Below are positions 7,764-13,654 of a stretch of DNA of 24,934 nucleotides, in pieces. The notes under the pieces were generated by a model that ran no database searches, had not been told where the DNA came from, and worked only from the letters and a program-made list of their open reading frames with translations. Within the stretch, counting starts at the first letter, position 1. Each line of letters begins with the position of its first letter. The stretch covers positions 1-24,934 of the forward strand of contig JACQCW010000054.1 in NCBI GenBank assembly GCA_016201425.1, in the 5' to 3' direction. The position numbers and the translations under genes were made by a program. The stretch is from Candidatus Vogelbacteria bacterium. Lineage in GTDB: Bacteria > Patescibacteria > Paceibacteria > UBA9973 > UBA12445.

Positions 7764-8246
7764 ATGGAATTTTTGGCTATTTTGGTCCTCTTGTTTGTTG
7801 TCATTTGGCTTGTGCTTTGGTTGCAAAAACAGGCCGAGCCACGTCCTGGTACGCACGTCCCTGGTGGGAGTCTTGGGGCGCAGCCTGGACAGTTGCCGTC
7901 TTTTAAAGGACAGACTCTTTCTGTGCCCAACAGCCCGGAGTCTTACGAAAAGGTAGGAGCCCTACTGGCACATTATGTTCGTGAAGTTTTGGAAATGGAG
8001 AAGATTGCCAGCATTGAACACAACCAACCGTTTGTCGTTAAGGACGACTTCACTGCGGATCTACAGGACTTTAGATACAGAGTCTTCCTGATTTGTGCGC
8101 TCATGCTTCAGGGGACCTTAAACACGGCGGAGGTTTACGGTGTCCCAGCATCGTGCGGGAGCCCGTACTTTTATCCCGAAATTTTTGCTGTTTCGTGTGA
8201 GATTATCGGGAAGGATTTAACAGAATTGGACAGTATCTTTGAATGA
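7764..8246 (+). CDS. Single-pass membrane protein, CGxPxFYPE family, copy 2
   Basis: 160 residues, paralogous to the 7145 gene. Residues 3-21 (FLAILVLLFVVIWLVLWLQ) form one transmembrane helix. A Pro/Gly-rich linker (EPRPGTHVPGG) follows, and then the helical domain with DFRYRVFLI and the closing CGSPYFYPEIFAVSC motif. The ATG at 7764 is chosen over the GTG at 7746. The SD AAAGGAG (7749-7755) sits 8 nt before it, and the methionine-plus-helix start matches copy 1 (MEYLVA/MEFLAI). It has its own promoter and terminator. Divergence between the two copies is substantial, so the duplication is old or under diversifying pressure (inference). Function is unknown. Confidence 0.8.
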   Translation: MEFLAILVLLFVVIWLVLWLQKQAEPRPGTHVPGGSLGAQPGQLPSFKGQTLSVPNSPESYEKVGALLAHYVREVLEMEKIASIEHNQPFVVKDDFTADLQDFRYRVFLICALMLQGTLNTAEVYGVPASCGSPYFYPEIFAVSCEIIGKDLTELDSIFE

Positions 8247-8254
8247 GGGTTAGT

Positions 8255-8279
8255 GCCGTGCAGAAATGTGCGGCTTTTT
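8255..8279 (+). terminator. Terminator of the 7764 gene
   Basis: 8-bp stem GCCGTGCA/TGTGCGGC with two G-T pairs, GAAA tetraloop, five T. Confidence 0.75.
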
Positions 8280-8286
8280 GATTTTA

Positions 8287-8314
8287 TTGACACTTAATTT
8301 TAAATAAGTATAGT
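8287..8314 (+). promoter_or_regulatory. Promoter with leaderless start for the 8321 ORF
   Basis: TTGACA at 8287-8292, N16, TATAGT at 8309-8314. The next ATG (8321) begins exactly 6 nt after the -10. It is the only promoter candidate for the GNAT gene at 8546. Confidence 0.7.
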
Positions 8315-8320
8315 GGGTTT

Positions 8321-8446
8321 ATGAATAATTTTTATTCCAAGCAGAATATGATCACTCTTCACCCGACTTCTATCGGCGGCCTTTTGGTCTATTTCGATAA
8401 CAGAGGAGGTGGAGTGCTTGGGATAAAACAATATTTTTGTGTTTAA
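8321..8446 (+). CDS. 41-residue small ORF or leader peptide
   Basis: The ORF starts with ATG 6 nt after a good -10, the same geometry as the antitoxin, the protease and the recombinase genes here, so leaderless translation is plausible. The peptide is MNNFYSKQNMITLHPTSI followed by a hydrophobic GGLLVYF, a Gly-rich patch and a hydrophobic end (QYFCV). No family is recognised. An SD-like AGAGGAGG lies inside the ORF before an in-frame GTG (near 8413), so a 10-residue product is an alternative. A terminator follows 28 nt after the stop and precedes the GNAT gene, which suits a leader peptide/attenuator arrangement. The alternative is that the region encodes a small RNA of about 185 nt. Confidence 0.4.
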   Translation: MNNFYSKQNMITLHPTSIGGLLVYFDNRGGGVLGIKQYFCV

Positions 8447-8474
8447 TTCGTAAAAGTTAGCATAAAATGTGTTG

Positions 8475-8508
8475 AAATCCTGGGCAAACGCTCGGGATTT
8501 CTTTTGTT
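8475..8508 (+). terminator. Terminator or attenuator before the GNAT gene
   Basis: 11-bp stem AAATCCTGGGC, loop AAAC, GCTCGGGATTT (two G-T pairs), then CTTTTGTT. It lies between the only promoter candidate and the GNAT start, so readthrough or regulation is needed for GNAT expression from that promoter. Confidence 0.7.
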
Positions 8509-8518
8509 CTTTGACATT

Positions 8519-8538
8519 CTGGCCAAGCCAGAGAAAGG
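8519..8538 (+). promoter_or_regulatory. Stem-loop abutting the SD of the GNAT gene
   Basis: CTGGC, loop CAA, GCCAG (8519-8531), extended by a T-A pair, directly followed by the SD GAAAGG (8533-8538). Confidence 0.5.
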
Positions 8539-8545
8539 TGAAATT

Positions 8546-9127
8546 ATGTCCGAAATTGTTTTTTTAAAGGGTAAGAAAGTTATTCTTCGTCCTATGAATA
8601 AGGAGACCGATCTCGATCTTTGTACAAAGTACATCAATGATCCAGAGGTTAGACAGTATCTGATGTCTTATCTGCCGTGGACCAAAGATGCTGAGGCTAA
8701 GTGGTTTGATTCGTTGGCACAAAGAAGTGAGACAGATATTGTTTTGGCGATTGAGGATATTGCAACCGGCAAGTATATTGGCTCGATGGGGTTACATAGG
8801 ATTGATTGGAAGCAAGGTATCGCCACGACCGGCGCCCTCATTGGAGACAAAGATTATTGGGGGAAGGGTTATGGCACCGATGCCAAGATGATTCTGCTTG
8901 ATTATGCCTTTAACGCTCTGGGTCTTCGTAAAATTCTTTCTGCTGTAATTGATTACAATAAAAGGAGTCTAAACTATAGTTTGCATTGCGGTTATAAGAT
9001 TGAAGGGGTCAGGAAAAAGCAGATCTTTCGCAATGGACGTTTCCACGACGAGATCTTGCTTGCAGTCTTTAAGAAGGACTGGCTTCCGATTTGGAAGAGG
9101 TATAAGAAGACCGGGTCGGTTAAGTAG
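8546..9127 (+). CDS. GNAT-family N-acetyltransferase (RimJ/RimL-like)
   Basis: 193 residues. The fold transfers an acetyl group from acetyl-CoA to an amine, often a protein N-terminus or a small molecule; the substrate here is unknown. Visible family parts are KGKKVILRPM at the N-terminus, the DIATGKYIGSMGLHRID strand pair, the acetyl-CoA loop YWGKGYGTDA, then ALGLRKI, YNKRSLNYSLHCGYKIEGV and the C-terminal RNGRFHDEILLAVFKKDW. The ATG at 8546 is chosen because SD GAAAGG ends 7 nt before it. The upstream frame from 8504 runs through a terminator and stem-loop. No terminator is seen after it; the next promoter starts 27 nt downstream. Confidence 0.9.
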   Translation: MSEIVFLKGKKVILRPMNKETDLDLCTKYINDPEVRQYLMSYLPWTKDAEAKWFDSLAQRSETDIVLAIEDIATGKYIGSMGLHRIDWKQGIATTGALIGDKDYWGKGYGTDAKMILLDYAFNALGLRKILSAVIDYNKRSLNYSLHCGYKIEGVRKKQIFRNGRFHDEILLAVFKKDWLPIWKRYKKTGSVK

Positions 9128-9154
9128 GCTGAAGCGCCAGGGAGAATATAGCCC

Positions 9155-9183
9155 TTGACATTCTGTCTTTATAATGCTAAGAT
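9155..9183 (+). promoter_or_regulatory. Extended -10 promoter, 9286 unit
   Basis: TTGACA at 9155-9160, N17, TAAGAT at 9178-9183 preceded by TGC. The leader is about 95 nt. Confidence 0.8.
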
Positions 9184-9258
9184 ACGGGGGGAAGATAAAA
9201 AATGTTCTTTGCGAATTGAAACTTACTTACAACAAATCCAATAACAGCTTGAGTTGCA

Positions 9259-9280
9259 GGCCAAATTGGCCGCGAAAGGG
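9259..9280 (+). promoter_or_regulatory. Stem-loop abutting the SD of the 9286 gene
   Basis: Perfect 13-nt palindrome GGCCAAATTGGCC, 2 nt, then the SD GAAAGGG at 9274-9280. Confidence 0.5.
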
Positions 9281-9285
9281 AAGAA

Positions 9286-9525
9286 ATGAAGGTTACAGTT
9301 TTGGAAGTTGATCAGTTTACGTCGACCGGTCAGATATTCGACATGAACAAGATCGCTGTGTCCGCCATCAGGAGTCGTGTCGGTAGATTCAACAGGATCT
9401 ACCACGTGGCGATCCTCTCTGATGTCGACGAAAGCGATGGCCCTTCGATTGGGAACGTCTGGTATCGCTCCGATGAGAGCGGCAAGATGATCCTTTGGAA
9501 GTCGAACTACGACTCCAGCGGGTGA
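9286..9525 (+). CDS. Small unassigned protein, beta-rich
   Basis: 79 residues with no recognised family. The segments VTVLEVDQF, RIYHVAILSDVD and SIGNVWYRSD suggest short beta strands with turns between them; no membrane segment or Cys pair is seen. SD GAAAGGG precedes the ATG by 5 nt and is abutted by a palindromic stem. Codon choice leans to C/G-ending codons (GTC, ATC, AAC), unlike the ribosomal genes. A weak hairpin (CGGGT/ACCCG, 9519-9535) spans its stop, followed by TCTTTAT. It may partly terminate, so the 9593 gene could be on the same transcript. Confidence 0.7.
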   Translation: MKVTVLEVDQFTSTGQIFDMNKIAVSAIRSRVGRFNRIYHVAILSDVDESDGPSIGNVWYRSDESGKMILWKSNYDSSG

Positions 9526-9592
9526 CGTCAACCCGGGTCTTTATGCAAACTTTCTAAGCCAACTCTAACGGTTAACACGAAAGGTGGAGATG

Positions 9593-9823
9593 ATGTCCGA
9601 CAAAAATGCTCAGGCAGCTGCGTGGGGTGTAATCATGCTTTGCGCAATCTTTTTTGCACTGGGTTCCTATGGTTGGCTGATGGTCTATCAGCTGGGCAAA
9701 AAGAAGGCCGCTGAATATGCCCCCGCGGAATGGGTGCAGCTCGTCTTCGGCTCGGTACTGATGCTGAGCTCGTTCGCCTTCTTCGCTCGAGGTCTGTATC
9801 TGATCTGCCCGGCTCTGTTCTGA
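9593..9823 (+). CDS. Small two-helix membrane protein, unassigned
   Basis: 76 residues. Two transmembrane helices are clear: about residues 11-34 (WGVIMLCAIFFALGSYGWLM) and 47-70 (WVQLVFGSVLMLSSFAFFAR). They are joined by a short polar loop with GKKKAAEY, so the loop is probably cytoplasmic and both ends outside. The family is not recognised. The ATG at 9593 is preferred; ATG 9590 and GTG 9584 overlap the SD (AAAGGTGG, 9580-9587). No promoter of its own is obvious. It is ended by the strong terminator at 9866. Confidence 0.75.
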   Translation: MSDKNAQAAAWGVIMLCAIFFALGSYGWLMVYQLGKKKAAEYAPAEWVQLVFGSVLMLSSFAFFARGLYLICPALF

Positions 9824-9865
9824 TTAGTCGAAATAAGTTGTGAGTTGAAGTCTAATGGCTTCGCG

Positions 9866-9894
9866 GGCGCTCCATGAGTACGGAGCGCCTTTTT
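9866..9894 (+). terminator. Terminator after the 9593 gene
   Basis: 8-bp perfect stem GGCGCTCC/GGAGCGCC, 8-nt loop, five T. Confidence 0.9.
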
Positions 9895-9897
9895 CAT

Positions 9898-9926
9898 TTG
9901 CCAAAGTTAACGGCATGTGCTAGCCT
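9898..9926 (+). promoter_or_regulatory. Extended -10 promoter, 9993 gene
   Basis: TTGCCA at 9898-9903, N17, TAGCCT at 9921-9926 preceded by TGC; it shares the ATGTGCTAG context with the 6790 promoter. Confidence 0.75.
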
Positions 9927-9964
9927 ATCTAAAGATTTGGTAATTTAACAAAGGTAATGGTTAA

Positions 9965-9985
9965 TGTCTGGAAAAGACAAGGAGG
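9965..9985 (+). promoter_or_regulatory. Stem-loop abutting the SD of the 9993 gene
   Basis: TGTCT, loop GGAAA, AGACA (9965-9979), directly followed by AGGAGG (9980-9985). Confidence 0.5.
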
Positions 9986-9992
9986 CGTGGAA

Positions 9993-10295
9993 ATGGCAAG
10001 TGATAGTATTAAGGCTCGAATTGAACAACTTTGCGCAGATCGACTAACTCTCAGTAATCATTTGATAGAGATCAAGACTGATTCCAATCTTCTGATTGGT
10101 CTTAAGCATGACGACGGTCTGTATTGGCCAAGAATTATTCGTATTGTTGCCGATAAGTATGGAATTTATGATGGGCCGCAGTATGCCTCGCGGGCTCTTC
10201 ACAATATCCAAGCTTTCTTAAAGTCTAGGATTTCTGAAATTGATAAAAAAGTACAAATCATTGATATCGAAGTTGTAAGACTCAAGGCTCTCTAA
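9993..10295 (+). CDS. Small helical protein, unassigned
   Basis: 100 residues. An N-terminal helix (SIKARIEQLCADRLTLSNHLIEI) and a C-terminal helix (ISEIDKKVQIIDIEVVRLKAL) with coiled-coil spacing flank a central YWPRIIRIVADKYGIYDGPQYASRAL. No family is recognised and there is no membrane segment. The ATG at 9993 lies 7 nt after a strong SD. The upstream ATG at 9957 is rejected because that frame runs through the stem-loop and the SD itself. It is a single gene with its own promoter and terminator. Confidence 0.75.
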   Translation: MASDSIKARIEQLCADRLTLSNHLIEIKTDSNLLIGLKHDDGLYWPRIIRIVADKYGIYDGPQYASRALHNIQAFLKSRISEIDKKVQIIDIEVVRLKAL

Positions 10296-10312
10296 ACAAT
10301 AGTGATCTCCAT

Positions 10313-10342
10313 GGTCGTGCTGGAAACAGCACGACCTTTTTT
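10313..10342 (+). terminator. Terminator after the 9993 gene
   Basis: 10-bp perfect stem GGTCGTGCTG/CAGCACGACC, GAAA tetraloop, six T. Confidence 0.95.
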
Positions 10343-10345
10343 AAT

Positions 10346-10389
10346 GCAAAAAAGAAAAAGACCCCAACCTGAATTGCTTCAAATCGGGG
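10346..10389 (-). terminator. Terminator of the 10401 minus-strand gene
   Basis: On the minus strand a CCCC/GGGG stem continues through weaker pairs to TTGAA, loop GCAA, TTCAG, and is followed by TCTTTTTCTTTTTT. It is convergent with the plus-strand terminator just to its left. Confidence 0.75.
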
Positions 10390-10400
10390 CCAATCAAGGT

Positions 10401-10742
10401 CTAGATATCGCCGGGGCACCACGCAGTAAACGTCACGTGGGAAAGCGCTTCAAGGAGCCGCTTTATCGAGGGGGCTCGGAATTCTTCAGTGGTGAAGTCG
10501 ACATCGTTCCATCGCAGATGCTCAGAGATCCCAAAACACTGTGAGCCATCGCTTCGGCCGTTGTCGAGGTCTACCACTTCTTCATCCCATTCCCTGATTC
10601 CAAGGTTGGTGTTGTGATAGTTGCCATCACCTTCTACCGTCATGCTATCGGCCACCATCCTATAAACACCTTTCCTTACCTTCTCTACCTCGATCCATTC
10701 GCCCGCATTTTCCGCCAACATTATTCTGTAGGTTTTTCCCAT
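10401..10742 (-). CDS. Small unassigned soluble protein
   Basis: 113 residues, no recognised family. It is rich in Trp, Glu and Asp, with short strand-like segments (TYRIMLAENAGEWIEVEKV, GVYRMVADSMTVEG) and a C-terminal helix (SIKRLLEALSHV). No membrane segment or signal is seen. The SD is strong (GGGAGGAGG followed by AAGGGAAG before the ATG). It is the only minus-strand gene in the island. It is expressed from a perfect-spacing promoter back to back with the zinc-ribbon promoter, through a leader of about 140 nt that folds into a long hairpin. Third codon positions are GC-rich by eye relative to the ribosomal genes. Confidence 0.75.
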   Translation of the reverse strand: MGKTYRIMLAENAGEWIEVEKVRKGVYRMVADSMTVEGDGNYHNTNLGIREWDEEVVDLDNGRSDGSQCFGISEHLRWNDVDFTTEEFRAPSIKRLLEALSHVTFTAWCPGDI

Positions 10743-10750
10743 CTTCCCTT

Positions 10751-10805
10751 CCTCCTCCCAGTCGTTAGTCCAGGTACACTATCTTGTGTACACGAACCTG
10801 CTAAC
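10751..10805 (-). promoter_or_regulatory. Long leader hairpin before the SD of the 10401 gene
   Basis: Reading the minus strand, GTTAG/CTAAC closes the stem (10805-10801 with 10768-10764). CAGGT/ACCTG continues it with a two-base bulge. ACAC, loop AAGATA, GTGT forms the tip. Four nt separate it from the SD at 10759-10751. It is the largest of the SD-adjacent stems. Confidence 0.55.
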
Positions 10806-10888
10806 TTTGAGAGAGATGGTGATTAGGGGTCGGTCGGCAATCGGTAGCGCATATCTAGGTTAATATATCAAATTTAAATTCTGCTGAA

Positions 10889-10917
10889 AGTGTATCATCT
10901 AGTAGGCAATCTGTCAA
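10889..10917 (-). promoter_or_regulatory. Minus-strand promoter of the 10401 gene
   Basis: On the minus strand TTGACA (10917-10912), N17, TACACT (10894-10889) with TGA as extended -10. Confidence 0.85.
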
Positions 10918-10921
10918 GCGG

Positions 10922-10950
10922 TTGCTTGAATACGGGATATATGTTAGTTT
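10922..10950 (+). promoter_or_regulatory. Promoter of the 11009 unit
   Basis: TTGCTT at 10922-10927, N17, TAGTTT at 10945-10950 with TGT as extended -10. Its -35 lies 4 nt from the -35 of the divergent minus-strand promoter. Confidence 0.6.
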
Positions 10951-10982
10951 GTCAGGTAGACATTGAAAATAAAAGACTAAAT

Positions 10983-11003
10983 CAGCCAACTGGCTGGAAA
11001 GGG
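10983..11003 (+). promoter_or_regulatory. Stem-loop abutting the SD of the 11009 gene
   Basis: CAGCC, loop AACT, GGCTG (10983-10996 region), directly followed by GAAAGGG (10997-11003). Confidence 0.5.
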
Positions 11004-11008
11004 ATTAT

Positions 11009-11245
11009 GTGAGTCGTACTTGGAGACATAAGAAAAATAAGGTCAAAGTTAAGCGACCGGTCTGTGGCGTATGCTTACATCCAGAATTTACTGTCGCAAA
11101 AGCGTGTGATGGTCGGCCGCAATTTAATTGTACCAAGTGTTATAACTTATGGACCTCCGGTCGTGACGGTGGTACCTACATAAAGAGTAAATTTGCCAAG
11201 TTTGTGAAGGAAAAGGAGGCGGACGAAAAACATGGAGCTGAGTAA
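11009..11245 (+). CDS. Small zinc-ribbon protein
   Basis: 78 residues. Two Cys pairs, CGVC at about 19-22 and CTKC at about 41-44, are set apart by about 18 residues. This is the layout of a zinc ribbon that could bind nucleic acid or protein. The N-terminus is very basic (RTWRHKKNKVKVKR) and the C-terminus is a charged helix. The GTG at 11009 is the only suitable start: it is 5 nt after the SD, and the overlapping ATG at 11007 is followed at once by TGA. The last 14 nt overlap the next gene. Confidence 0.8.
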   Translation: MSRTWRHKKNKVKVKRPVCGVCLHPEFTVAKACDGRPQFNCTKCYNLWTSGRDGGTYIKSKFAKFVKEKEADEKHGAE

Positions 11246-11459
11246 GGAAGAGTTTGCGAAGTTGAGCAAAGATGAGAAGCTTGAATATTGTCGTAAGAAG
11301 GTCGACAAGGACGCTGGTGAGCTGATAAAAAGGGCCGTACAGATTGTTGCGAACAATACAAGCTTAGACTATGTGGATGCGGCCAATTCTCGCTTAATTA
11401 TTACAGTTTATCAGCATCTTCTTGCGACTGAAGATGTCCTGGCCACGAGAATCCGATGA
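11232..11459 (+). CDS. Small helical protein, unassigned
   Basis: 75 residues, helical and charged: ELSKEEFAKLSKDEKLEYCRKK, then ELIKRAVQIVANNTSLDYVDAANSRLIITVYQHLL. No family is recognised. It overlaps the zinc-ribbon gene by 14 nt. The AAGGAGG inside that gene lies 12 nt before the ATG, longer than ideal, so translational coupling is likely. Its stop codon overlaps the start of a third small ORF (ATGA). Confidence 0.75.
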   Translation: MELSKEEFAKLSKDEKLEYCRKKVDKDAGELIKRAVQIVANNTSLDYVDAANSRLIITVYQHLLATEDVLATRIR

Positions 11460-11560
11460 ACAGATATGCTTCGGTCGCGAAATGGGTTGGCGGACTGATG
11501 ATGCTTTCAACAATTATATATTTAAATGGCAATCCGGGTCATCCGCAGACGAAGATTTAA
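11456..11560 (+). CDS. 34-residue hydrophobic peptide
   Basis: The ATG overlaps the preceding stop as ATGA, the usual sign of coupled translation. The peptide is MNRYASVAKWVGGLMMLST followed by IIYLNGNPG and a short polar end. Residues 6-23 could span the membrane. It ends 9 nt before the terminator stem, so the three-gene unit is tightly packed. A conflicting 63-codon frame (11422-11613) runs through the terminator and is rejected. The product is supported only by position and overlap, not homology. Confidence 0.5.
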   Translation: MNRYASVAKWVGGLMMLSTIIYLNGNPGHPQTKI

Positions 11561-11569
11561 TATGTTTTA

Positions 11570-11602
11570 GCCGTACTGAGAAATCAGTGCGGCTTTTATT
11601 TT
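11570..11602 (+). terminator. Terminator of the 11009-11560 unit
   Basis: 10-bp stem GCCGTACTGA/TCAGTGCGGC (one G-T pair), GAAA tetraloop, TTTTATTTT. Confidence 0.9.
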
Positions 11603-11628
11603 GTAATCAATAAGAGCCGTGAAATTTC

Positions 11629-11673
11629 TTGACTTTTTTCTCCCGGCTGATATAATAGTGTGTAATTAACACT
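11629..11673 (+). promoter_or_regulatory. nadE-nrtR promoter with candidate operator
   Basis: TTGACT at 11629-11634, N16, TATAAT at 11651-11656 with TGA as extended -10. Directly after the -10 lies an inverted repeat AGTGT-N7-ACACT (11657-11673) at the transcription start. This is a natural place for repression by NrtR, but the site is a guess. Confidence 0.65.
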
Positions 11674-11685
11674 TAATCAAACATT

Positions 11686-13650
11686 ATGACAAATTCATCG
11701 GCAAGGCAGGAGAAATACGGTTTCATAAGAGTTGGGGCAGTAGTTCCTAAATTGAAGGTGGGAGACGTTTCGTATAACGAAAGTGAGACGCTTAAGGTTC
11801 TTAAAGATGCAGCAGCAAAAGATATTGAGCTTCTTGTTTTTCCTGAGCTTGGCTTAACCGGCTATACGATGGCTGACCTTTTCCATCAAGACGTTGTACA
11901 GGAACAAGTTCTCGAATCGTTGAAACAAATTGTTGATACGAGTAAAAAGTTTAAGATAATTTTTACTATTGGTTTGCCAATATTTATTGAAGGAAAGTTA
12001 TTTAATTGTGGAGCCGTAATAACACAAGGCAAAATCTTGGGGGTTGTGCCTAAAACGTACATTCCGGGCTACAAAGAATTTTACGAGGAGCGATGGTTTG
12101 CCTCTGCAAGGGATCTTCTTTCAAAGGAGATTGAACTATTTGGTGAGATGGTTCCGATTGGCACAGATCTGCTTTTTAGATCAAAGAATAATTCTGACCT
12201 TGTGTTGGGAGTTGAGATTTGCGAAGACTTGTGGGCGCCACTTCCGCCGAGTTCGTATTTGGCAATTTCGGGAGCTACTGTCATTGCCAATCTCTCGGCT
12301 TCGAACGAGATCGTGGGCAAGGCAGATTATAGGCGTGAACTTATAGGCCAACAGTCGGCTCGAACAGTCAGCGCTTATGTGTATACGTCTTGTGGTGTGC
12401 ATGAATCTACAACTGACGTGGTGTTTGGTGGACATAGCATGATCGCAGAGAATGGTAATATTTTAAAAGAGTCTAAAAGATTCGATCGTGGTACACAGAT
12501 AATTTATGCGGATGTTGATATTAAACATTTGCACACTGATCGTATGCGGACAACTTCATTTGGAGAATCGGTGCATGAAATGCCAAACAAAAAGTTCCGG
12601 TTTGTTAATTTTAATCTTGAGGTCAAAGAAGCTTCAGCCCTGGAGCGTTTTGTGGACCCGAGGCCATTTATTCCCAGTAATCCATTAACTCTCGATAGAA
12701 GGATGGAAGAAATTTTTTCGATTCAATCTGCTGGTTTGGCGAAAAGGCTTGAGTATATTGGTACAGACAAGGTAATGCTCGGCCTTTCGGGCGGGCTTGA
12801 TTCAACGCTTGCTTTACTAGTTGCAGTAAATACATTTAATATCTTGGGATTGCCTCTCAATAATATTAAGTGTTTTACAATGCCCGGCTTTGCGACCTCT
12901 AAAAGAACAAAGGGCAATGCTTGGAAGTTGGCCGAGACGCTTGGGGTGTCTATTGAAGAGATTGATATTACAGCAGGGGCCACGCAACATTTGAAGGATC
13001 TAGGCCACGACTTAAAGACTCAGGATCTAACTTTTGAAAACACGCAGGCCAGATACAGGACGATGATTCTTTTGGACAAGGCTAACCAGCTTAGGGGCTT
13101 GGTTATAGGTACGGGTGATCTTTCAGAGCTGGCACTTGGTTGGTGCACGTTTAATGGCGATCATATTTCGCAGTACGGTGTTAATGCCGGAATTCCAAAA
13201 ACGTTGGTCAAATATCTTGTCGATTGGGTTAGTAAAAAGCCGGAGTTCAAAAATGCCAAAGATGTGTTAGTAGATGTTTTGGACACTCCTGTATCACCAG
13301 AACTTACAGTTGCTAAGAAGGGACAGATTAGCCAGGTTACAGAAGATATCGTTGGACCGTATGAGCTACACGACTTTTTCTTATATCACTTCTTACGATG
13401 GGGAAGTTCACCAAAAAAGATTTTCTACTTGGCTCTCAAGGCAAAGTTTAGTAAGGACTATAGTAGAGAGACGATTAGGAAGTGGCTTAAACTTTTTGTA
13501 AGTCGATTTTTCAATAATCAGTGGAAGCGTTCTGTAATGCCTGATGGGCCTAAGGTTGGATCTGTCGCGCTTTCTCCGAGGGGGGATTGGAGAATGCCTT
13601 CTGATGCTGAAGTTAATATGTGGCTTAAGGAGATTGAAGAAATAAAATAA
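11686..13650 (+). CDS. nadE: Glutamine-dependent NAD(+) synthetase
   Basis: The enzyme makes NAD from nicotinate adenine dinucleotide (NaAD), ATP and glutamine, the last step of the pathway. The 654-residue protein has both usual domains. The N-terminal carbon-nitrogen hydrolase (about 14-290) has a catalytic triad visible as Glu54 (FPELGLTGY), Lys123 (VPKTYIPGYKEF) and Cys179 (GVEICEDLW). The C-terminal synthetase has the PP-loop SGGLDS at 368-373, then ENTQARYRTMILLDKAN, GTGDLSELALGWCTFNGDH and PVSPEL. Nothing essential is missing. There is no SD before the ATG. It is first in a two-gene unit with nrtR, which follows after 4 nt. Confidence 0.97.
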   Translation: MTNSSARQEKYGFIRVGAVVPKLKVGDVSYNESETLKVLKDAAAKDIELLVFPELGLTGYTMADLFHQDVVQEQVLESLKQIVDTSKKFKIIFTIGLPIFIEGKLFNCGAVITQGKILGVVPKTYIPGYKEFYEERWFASARDLLSKEIELFGEMVPIGTDLLFRSKNNSDLVLGVEICEDLWAPLPPSSYLAISGATVIANLSASNEIVGKADYRRELIGQQSARTVSAYVYTSCGVHESTTDVVFGGHSMIAENGNILKESKRFDRGTQIIYADVDIKHLHTDRMRTTSFGESVHEMPNKKFRFVNFNLEVKEASALERFVDPRPFIPSNPLTLDRRMEEIFSIQSAGLAKRLEYIGTDKVMLGLSGGLDSTLALLVAVNTFNILGLPLNNIKCFTMPGFATSKRTKGNAWKLAETLGVSIEEIDITAGATQHLKDLGHDLKTQDLTFENTQARYRTMILLDKANQLRGLVIGTGDLSELALGWCTFNGDHISQYGVNAGIPKTLVKYLVDWVSKKPEFKNAKDVLVDVLDTPVSPELTVAKKGQISQVTEDIVGPYELHDFFLYHFLRWGSSPKKIFYLALKAKFSKDYSRETIRKWLKLFVSRFFNNQWKRSVMPDGPKVGSVALSPRGDWRMPSDAEVNMWLKEIEEIK

Positions 13651-13654
13651 TTAT

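Noticed and set aside
8511..8516. TTGACA as -35 of the GNAT gene
   Set aside because: No -10 lies at a workable distance; the position expected for it holds the SD.
6857..11560. Integron-type cassette array
   Set aside because: No repeated attC-like site separates the units; only promoters and terminators do.
11422..11613. 63-codon frame over the end of the 11009 unit
   Set aside because: It reads through the terminator stem and overlaps two better-supported genes.
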